From JBGOUV01 sp041477815 (GTDB lineage Bacteria > Acidobacteriota > Terriglobia > Bryobacterales > JACQDG01): a stretch of DNA of 18,664 nucleotides. The stretch is from the NCBI GenBank assembly GCA_041477815.1, contig JBGOUV010000090.1, positions 1 through 18,664 of the forward strand, read 5' to 3'. Position 1 is the stretch's first letter; the number at the start of each line of letters is the position of its first letter. Below, piece by piece: positions 14,267-18,664 of this stretch. The notes beneath the pieces are model-generated. The model was given only the letters and a program-made list of their open reading frames with translations. It was not told the origin of the DNA and made no database searches. The position numbers were made by a program, and so were the translations under genes.

Positions 14267-15130
14267 ATGCACCCTCTGGTTTTTCTCTTCCTCCTCCAAC
14301 TGCACGGCATCGTCGACATCCACGCCCATTCCGATCCCGACAGCGTCCCCCGCTCCATCGACGCCCTGGAAGCCGCCCGCCTGGCCAAGCAGGAAGGCAT
14401 GCGGGCCCTGCTGCTCAAGAACCATTTCGCTCCCACCGCCCAGCTCGCCTACATCGCCAGCCGCGCCGTCGAAGGCATCGAGTGTTACGGCGGCATTGTC
14501 CTCAACCGCCCGGTCGGCGGCGTCAACCCGGCGGCCGTCGAGCAGCTTGCCAGGTTCAAGGGCGGCCGCGGGCGCGTGGTCTGGATGCCCACCTTCGACG
14601 CCGAGAACCAGGTACGGGTCTCCGGCGAGAAGCGGCCGTACGTTTCGGTTTCGCGCCAGGGCCAGCTCTTGCCCGAGGTCCGCGAAGTGATCGCCATCCT
14701 CGCCCGCGAGAAACTCACGCTGGCCACCGGCCACTCCTCGCCCCAGGAAGGCTTGATGCTTCTGCGTGAGGGCCGCAAGGCCGGTGTCACCCGCATGGTC
14801 GTGACCCACGCCATGCTGTCGCCGGTCAGCATGTCCCTCGAACAACAAAAGGAAGCCACCCAGCTCGGCGCCTACCTGGAGTTCGTCTACAACGCCCTGC
14901 TCCCGTCCGCCGGCCCCAACCACCCCACCTTCCCCGACTACGTCAAGGCCATCCGCGCCGCCGGCGCCGAGCACTGCATCCTGTCGAGCGACCTGGGGCA
15001 GGCTGTAAACCCCGTCCACACCGTGGGTTGGAAGGCCTACCTGGAGGGGTTGCGCCAGGCCGGCATCACGCAGGCCGAGATCGATCTGATGGCCCGGCGC
15101 AATCCGGCCCGGCTGCTGGCGTTAGAATAG
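14267..15130 (+). CDS. DUF6282-type metal-dependent hydrolase (amidohydrolase-like)
   Basis: From the ATG at 14267 the product has 287 aa. The frame also has a GTG at 14237, but that would put the start in the 32-bp divergent gap and add ten ordinary residues. The N-terminus has DIHAHSDPD (His19, His21), the HxH metal site of the amidohydrolase superfamily. Further candidate ligands are His156 (ATGHSSPQEG), His181 (VVTHAMLS) and Asp242 (ILSSDLGQ), fitting a TIM-barrel layout. The hydrophobic MHPLVFLFLLQLHG before the motif is short for a signal peptide. The family is uncharacterised; a C-N or C-O bond hydrolase is inferred. A TATGCT hexamer (14250-14255) ends 11 nt before the start and no Shine-Dalgarno is present, so it may be leaderless. 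The stop is immediately before the palindrome. Confidence 0.82.
   Translation: MHPLVFLFLLQLHGIVDIHAHSDPDSVPRSIDALEAARLAKQEGMRALLLKNHFAPTAQLAYIASRAVEGIECYGGIVLNRPVGGVNPAAVEQLARFKGGRGRVVWMPTFDAENQVRVSGEKRPYVSVSRQGQLLPEVREVIAILAREKLTLATGHSSPQEGLMLLREGRKAGVTRMVVTHAMLSPVSMSLEQQKEATQLGAYLEFVYNALLPSAGPNHPTFPDYVKAIRAAGAEHCILSSDLGQAVNPVHTVGWKAYLEGLRQAGITQAEIDLMARRNPARLLALE
15123..15128 (+). promoter_or_regulatory. Candidate -10 element before the first MocA gene
   Basis: GTTAGAATA, with TAGAAT at 15123-15128, overlaps the last codons and stop of the DUF6282 gene. The same nonamer occurs at 18369-18377 just before the PIG-L gene. If used, transcription would start near 15135, at the palindrome's edge, leaving about a 54-base leader. 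No matching -35 was found. Confidence 0.3.
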
Positions 15131-15131
15131 G

Positions 15132-15181
15132 GCCGCCAATCGAACCTGGTTGCAAATTTGCAACCAGGTTCGATGCGCGGC
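15132..15181. promoter_or_regulatory. 36-bp perfect (50-bp extended) palindrome between DUF6282 and MocA genes
   Basis: Positions 15139-15174 are a perfect inverted repeat without a loop: ATCGAACCTGGTTGCAAA followed by its exact reverse complement. After two unpaired positions on each side, five more pairs (GCCGC at 15132-15136 with GCGGC at 15177-15181) extend it to 50 bp. It starts just after the DUF6282 stop and ends 7 bp before the MocA start codon (15189). There is no T-run after either arm, so a standard terminator is unlikely on either strand. The symmetric core GTTGCAAATTTGCAAC looks like a dimeric regulator's site; in RNA it would fold into a very stable hairpin at the start codon. 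It was not found elsewhere in the window. Confidence 0.75.
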
Positions 15182-15188
15182 TACCTCC

Positions 15189-16304
15189 ATGCGCACCCTC
15201 AATGTCGCCCTCATCGGCTACGGCTTCATGGGCCGGGCCCACAGCAACGCCTACTGCCAGGTCGGTCATTTCTTCGACCCGCCGTTCCAAATCCGCCGCA
15301 AGGTGGTCTGCGGGCGCCACCGCGCCGGCGCCGAGGAACTGGCCCGCGTGTGGGGCTGGGACGAGGTCGCGACCGACTGGCAGGAGGTCGTCACCCGCCC
15401 CGACATCGACCTGATCGACATCGCCACGCCCAACATCTTGCACGCCCCGATCGCCCTGGCCGCGGCCGCCGCCGGCAAGATGATCCTCTGCGAAAAGCCC
15501 CTGGCCGCCTCGCTCGCCGACGCCCGCGTCATGACCGCCGCCGTCGGCCGTGCCGGCGTCGCCAACATGGTCTGGTTCAACTACCGGCGCGTCCCCGCCA
15601 TCGCCTTCGCCCGCGACCTGATCGAGCGCGGCGCAATCGGCCGCCTGTTCCACTACCGCGCTACCTATCTGCAGGAGTGGGGCAATGACCCCACCCGTCC
15701 CATCACCTGGAAACTCTCGCGCGCCGAGGCCGGGTCGGGCGCCAACGGCGACCTCAACTCGCACCTCGTCGATACGGCCCTCTGGCTGGCCGGACCCATC
15801 ACCGAAGTTTCCGCCCTGATGACGACGTTCGTGCCGCAGCGCGGCGATTTTCAGGTCGATATCGACGACGCCACCGCCGCCCTGGCCCGCTTCGCCTCCG
15901 GCGCCATGGGCTACTTCGAGGCCACCCGCTTCGCCGTCGGCTGCCGCAACCGCAACGGTTTCGAGATCCACGGCGAGAAGGGCATGCTCCGCTTCAACCT
16001 GGAAGAATTCAACCACCTGGAATACACCGACGCCGCCCAGGACCCCTCGCTGCGCGGCCCGCGCCGCCTGCTGATATCCGGTCCCGGTCATCCCTACGTG
16101 GCCCACTACTGGAAGCCCGGCCACGTAATCGGCTACGAGCACACCTTCACCAGCGCCCTGGCCGACTTTCTGTCGGCGCTGGACAAGGACGAGCCGGTCC
16201 ACCCGAACTTCGAGGACGCGCTCCGCGTGCAAGAAGTGCTGGAAGCTGTGGAGACCTCCGCGAAGACCCGGCAGTGGGCTGTGTGCAACGAACCGCGCCC
16301 GTGA
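15189..16304 (+). CDS. Gfo/Idh/MocA-family oxidoreductase (371 aa)
   Basis: The N-terminal Rossmann domain (about 1-125) has GYGFMGRAHSNA (10-21) and CEKPLA (101-106), both diagnostic for the family. The substrate domain has GDLNSHLVDTALWL with the catalytic-type Asp188 and His192, then GYFEATRFAVGCRNRNGFEI and the 'GEKGMLRFN' motif. It would oxidise or rearrange a sugar, cyclitol or similar polyol with NAD(P); the substrate cannot be read. No signal peptide. The ATG at 15189 starts the conserved MRTLNVALIGYG. In-frame codons further upstream (from TTG 15150) read through the palindrome and are rejected. No Shine-Dalgarno exists because the palindrome abuts the start. A hairpin at 16386-16408 may terminate it. 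Its relation to the second MocA protein (convergent) is distant. Confidence 0.9.
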   Translation: MRTLNVALIGYGFMGRAHSNAYCQVGHFFDPPFQIRRKVVCGRHRAGAEELARVWGWDEVATDWQEVVTRPDIDLIDIATPNILHAPIALAAAAAGKMILCEKPLAASLADARVMTAAVGRAGVANMVWFNYRRVPAIAFARDLIERGAIGRLFHYRATYLQEWGNDPTRPITWKLSRAEAGSGANGDLNSHLVDTALWLAGPITEVSALMTTFVPQRGDFQVDIDDATAALARFASGAMGYFEATRFAVGCRNRNGFEIHGEKGMLRFNLEEFNHLEYTDAAQDPSLRGPRRLLISGPGHPYVAHYWKPGHVIGYEHTFTSALADFLSALDKDEPVHPNFEDALRVQEVLEAVETSAKTRQWAVCNEPRP

Positions 16305-16385
16305 GTACCTACGTAGTCGGATTCGTGCTGAAACTGGCAGAATATTTTTCGCGATGCGCATTTGCACCAATGTTTACGGGCCTGC

Positions 16386-16415
16386 GGGGGCAATTCGGCA
16401 GCGCCCCCAACTTTT
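16386..16415 (+). terminator. Hairpin, possible terminator of the first MocA gene
   Basis: GGGGGC (16386-16391) pairs with GCCCCC (16403-16408) across an 11-base loop, followed by AACTTTTCC. The T-run is short and begins two bases late, so the terminator is imperfect. It lies in the 163-bp convergent gap, 82 bp after the MocA stop. The other bases of the gap show nothing clear. Confidence 0.5.
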
Positions 16416-16467
16416 CCAAAACTGGTCCTGTTTGGTTCCGGCTCGTCCGGGTTAGGGAGCGGTTGCT

Positions 16468-17547
16468 TCAAAACCGCGGGACCGGCGCCTGTTCCTCCGG
16501 ATCCAGCGGCAACTCCACCACCCTCCCCGCCGCGAAGGCTTGGTACGCCGCGATAATGATCTCCAACCCCCGATACCCCTCCTCGCCCCCCACCTCCGGC
16601 TTCCGACCCTCCGCGATCGCCGCGAAGAACGCGCGATACTGCCCCACGAACGTGTTCTCGACCGGCGGCCACAACGCCGTCCAACCCGGCCCGGGCGGAC
16701 TCCACCAGTCCGGCCCCCGCCCGTACACCCGCACATCGGCCGGCAGCGGCTCCTCGCTGTACACCGCCACCGGCGCCGCGTGAAACGGATTCACCACGTA
16801 GGCGCTGAAGCACAGCGTCCCCTTGTCCCCTATTAGATATGTAGGCGACACGGCCCCGCGCGAGAACCGGTGGAAGTTCAAAGTGCCCAGCGCCCCGTCC
16901 CGCGTCTTCACCAGCAGCGCCACGTTGTCATCGAGCCCATGAGTCCCCACACAGCCCAGCCGCGCCTCCACCGCCGCCACCTCCCCCACCAGCGCCCGCA
17001 ACTGGTCGATCCGGTGCGACCCGAAGTCAATCAAACTGAGCCCTCCGGATACCTCGGCGTCGAACCGGTAGTTGTCCCCTCCGCCGGGCACCAGGCTGAG
17101 CGGCTCGGAGATCATGGCCTGAAACGCCCGCACCCGTCCGATCGCCCCCGACTCCACGATCCGCTTCGCCAGCTTGAACTCGCTCGAAAACCGGTGATGA
17201 AACCCGACTTGCAGCGCCACCCCCGCGCGCTCCGCCGCCTCCAGCATCGCCCGCGCATCCCGCAGATTGGTGGCGATGGGCTTCTCGCACAGGATGTGCT
17301 TCCCCGCCGCCGCGGCCGCTTCCACCCCCGCCCGGTGGAACACGTTTGGTGACGCCACCGTCACCACGTCAACCCCTTCCGCCCGCACCGCCTCCTCCAG
17401 CGACCGCGCCACCGGCCCCACCCGCGCCGCGGCCGCCGGGTTCGGGTCATACACGGCCCGCACCTGGGCCCCCAAGGCCGCCACCGCCGGCAAGTGTCGC
17501 TCCTCGACCACCGCGCCCGCCCCGACGAACGCGACGCCGAACTTCAT
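16468..17547 (-). CDS. Gfo/Idh/MocA-family oxidoreductase (359 aa)
   Basis: The N-terminus GVAFVGAGAVVEERHLPAV (4-22) is the Rossmann motif; CEKPIA at 87-92 is the family motif. The substrate domain carries GGLSLIDFGSHRIDQL with Asp174 and His178, then GTLNFHRFSRG and GDKGTLCF. It is a NAD(P)-dependent oxidoreductase acting on a sugar-like or cyclitol-like substrate in the cytosol. The start overlaps the stop of the upstream cyclase gene by ATGA (17544-17547), so the two are translationally coupled, suggesting sequential steps on one substrate. It converges with the first MocA gene but is only family-related. The stop at 16468 leaves a 163-bp convergent gap. Confidence 0.92.
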   Translation of the reverse strand: MKFGVAFVGAGAVVEERHLPAVAALGAQVRAVYDPNPAAAARVGPVARSLEEAVRAEGVDVVTVASPNVFHRAGVEAAAAAGKHILCEKPIATNLRDARAMLEAAERAGVALQVGFHHRFSSEFKLAKRIVESGAIGRVRAFQAMISEPLSLVPGGGDNYRFDAEVSGGLSLIDFGSHRIDQLRALVGEVAAVEARLGCVGTHGLDDNVALLVKTRDGALGTLNFHRFSRGAVSPTYLIGDKGTLCFSAYVVNPFHAAPVAVYSEEPLPADVRVYGRGPDWWSPPGPGWTALWPPVENTFVGQYRAFFAAIAEGRKPEVGGEEGYRGLEIIIAAYQAFAAGRVVELPLDPEEQAPVPRF

Positions 17548-18341
17548 ACCACCACGGCCAGCGGCCGGATCGGCGATCCCGTCCCTCCCCGAATCTTCAA
17601 CGGCGTGGCCACAAACAGAAACTCATACACCCGCGCCGCCGCCAGCTCCTCCATGTCGAGCGCCTCCAGGATGTGGATCCCGCTCTCCACCAGCAGATGC
17701 ACGTGCACCGGCATCCGCGACGACGGCGCCCGCTCGAACGCGATCGTGTCCGACCCCGCCGCGAACACCCCCCGCCCGCTCAACCACCGCGCCCCCGGCT
17801 CCTCCGGCCCCGGTCCCTTCACGTCGTTGATGTACCGCGCGGCGTTATCCCAATACCGCGCCCAACCGGTCCGGAGCAGCACCACGTCCCCGCTTCCTAC
17901 CGCCACGCCATGCGCCTGCGCCGCCGACTCCAGGTGCTCCGGCGTCACCAAAAAGTCGGCCGGCAGCACCTCCACCCCCTGCTGCCCGGCGATGTCCAGC
18001 AACACCCCCCGCCGCAAGATCGGCGCCACCGTATCCACCGACAGCTTCTCCAATCCCCCGCCGTAGGACTGCACCGCCTCCGCCTCGATGCCCCCGTGCA
18101 TCTTCCCCCCGCAAGAAAAGTGGCACAACGCGTCGATGTGGGTCCCGACGTGCCCACCCAGCGTGATCGCCTCCGCCGCCGAGCTGACGCCCCCCGCCCG
18201 CATCTGGTCCCCATGCTTCTTCGAGAGGCTGAACAGAAACGGCGGATGCAGCGGATGATGCGGCATCCCGACATAGTAGGGCTGGCCCAGGTCGTACACC
18301 CGGGCGCCCTGAACCGACTGCAGCAGTTCCGCCAGCTTCAT
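17544..18341 (-). CDS. Cyclase-family hydrolase (kynurenine formamidase-like)
   Basis: The 265-aa protein has the family's metal motif HxGTHxDxxxH as HVGTHIDALCH (His64, His68, Asp70, His74). Also typical are VYDLGQPYYVGMPHHP near the start and GDVVLLRTGWARYWDN in the second half. Members of this family include arylformamidases, cyclic-imide or lactone hydrolases and polyketide cyclases. Formamidase activity on kynurenine is doubtful here because no tryptophan-catabolic gene is near; a hydrolysis in a sugar-acid or cyclic-ester route with the coupled MocA oxidoreductase fits better but is inference. The ribosome site AAAGGAGG precedes the ATG at 18341 at good spacing. A TATTCT element (18378-18373, minus) could be its -10 box and overlaps the -10 of the divergent gene. 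Confidence 0.88.
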   Translation of the reverse strand: MKLAELLQSVQGARVYDLGQPYYVGMPHHPLHPPFLFSLSKKHGDQMRAGGVSSAAEAITLGGHVGTHIDALCHFSCGGKMHGGIEAEAVQSYGGGLEKLSVDTVAPILRRGVLLDIAGQQGVEVLPADFLVTPEHLESAAQAHGVAVGSGDVVLLRTGWARYWDNAARYINDVKGPGPEEPGARWLSGRGVFAAGSDTIAFERAPSSRMPVHVHLLVESGIHILEALDMEELAAARVYEFLFVATPLKIRGGTGSPIRPLAVVV

Positions 18342-18368
18342 AGGTCCTCCTTTCTACCACAGCAAGTT

Positions 18369-18378
18369 GTTAGAATAC
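18369..18378. promoter_or_regulatory. Overlapping divergent -10 boxes
   Basis: GTTAGAATAC gives TAGAAT (18371-18376) facing the PIG-L gene, six bases before its ATG, and TATTCT (18378-18373) facing the cyclase gene on the minus strand. The 41-bp gap holds no other AT-rich patch. The plus transcript would be nearly leaderless, whereas the minus one has a Shine-Dalgarno leader. No -35 boxes are clear. Confidence 0.35.
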
Positions 18379-18382
18379 CGCC

Positions 18383-18664
18383 ATGCAACGACGCGACTTT
18401 CTCACCACTCTGCTGAGCGGCACGGCCCTGCTGCGGGCCCAGCAGACCCCCGGCAGCCCCTTCCTCGAACGGGCGGCGACGGGGACGCCGCATAAGGGCA
18501 AGGTGCTGCTGGCCGTCCAGGCGCACTCCGATGACATTCCCCTCTCCGCGTCGGGCACGGTCGCCAAGCTGATCGAAGAAGGATACACGGGATACCTGGT
18601 CCGCGCGACCAACGACGACATGGGTGACGCCGTCGGGCTGGGCACGCCGGGCTCTATCGGCGAG
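18383..18664 (+). CDS. PIG-L family deacetylase, exported, N-terminal part (cut by window end)
   Basis: The 94 codons visible run open to the window edge and contain no stop. The start MQRRDFLTTLLSGTALLRAQ resembles a Tat/Sec signal (RRDF, then hydrophobic LLSGTALL, cleavage near RAQ). Then comes KGKVLLAVQAHSDDIPLSASG, where AHSDD corresponds to the zinc-binding AHPDD motif of PIG-L deacetylases, with ATNDDMGD downstream. These enzymes remove N-acetyl groups from sugar derivatives such as GlcNAc-type compounds. The export signal fits periplasmic action. The start lacks a Shine-Dalgarno. It is divergent from the cyclase gene by 41 bp. Confidence 0.8.
   Translation, partial: MQRRDFLTTLLSGTALLRAQQTPGSPFLERAATGTPHKGKVLLAVQAHSDDIPLSASGTVAKLIEEGYTGYLVRATNDDMGDAVGLGTPGSIGE

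Noticed and set aside
15132..15181. Palindrome as a rho-independent terminator
   Set aside because: No T-run follows on either strand and the hairpin stem abuts the next start codon.
15066..16370. 434-aa minus-strand frame opposite the first MocA gene
   Set aside because: Gly/Ala/Val/Asp-rich shadow frame of high-GC coding DNA; the plus strand has clear family motifs throughout.

Overview
The window is GC-rich (roughly 65% by eye) and gene-dense, and looks like chromosome of an Acidobacteriota of the Bryobacterales/Solibacter type. Two lineage markers support this: a secreted protein with the C-terminal domain named from Solibacter usitatus (TIGR03437 type, 5545-6798), and a long MacB/FtsX-like permease without an ATPase partner (10696-13131), the 'acidobacterial duplicated orphan permease' type. 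There are no tRNA or rRNA genes, insertion sequences, integrases or CRISPR arrays. The taxonomic call rests on family recognition only.

Layout. 1-2091: thioredoxin-fold DUF255/YyaL protein. 2092-2690: a small toxin-antitoxin-like module (frameshifted DUF4258 gene plus YgiT-type zinc-finger gene), followed at 2688-2842 by a degenerate second copy of the 3' end of the first gene. 2918-4010: tandem-rhodanese sulfurtransferase and a 73-aa protein in one operon, meeting a zinc-dependent dehydrogenase (4002-5039, minus) tail to tail. 5040-5544: about 500 bp without a supported gene, with a hairpin and a short direct repeat, leading into the TIGR03437-type exported protein. 6887-8458 (minus): HEXXH metalloprotease, divergent from a MarR regulator (8739-9245), which is operonic with an exported ankyrin / CxxCH / cyclase-repeat protein (9261-10694). 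10696-14234 (minus): orphan permease and CPBP intramembrane protease. 14267-16304 (plus): DUF6282-type amidohydrolase-like protein and a Gfo/Idh/MocA oxidoreductase, separated by a large palindrome. 16468-18341 (minus): cyclase/formamidase-like hydrolase overlapping a second Gfo/Idh/MocA oxidoreductase. 18383-end: start of an exported PIG-L deacetylase.

How it may work together. The right third (DUF6282, two MocA oxidoreductases, cyclase, PIG-L) has the flavour of catabolism of sugar-like or ester/amide compounds; the left part is redox and sulfur housekeeping. The MarR-ankyrin operon and the divergent protease share a 280-bp control region and may be co-regulated. The most unusual items are the TA-like module bracketed by a duplicated gene end, the 36-bp perfect (50-bp extended) palindrome just before the start codon of the first MocA gene, and the ankyrin-CxxCH-cyclase fusion protein. 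Nothing here can be firmly called a new system from sequence alone.
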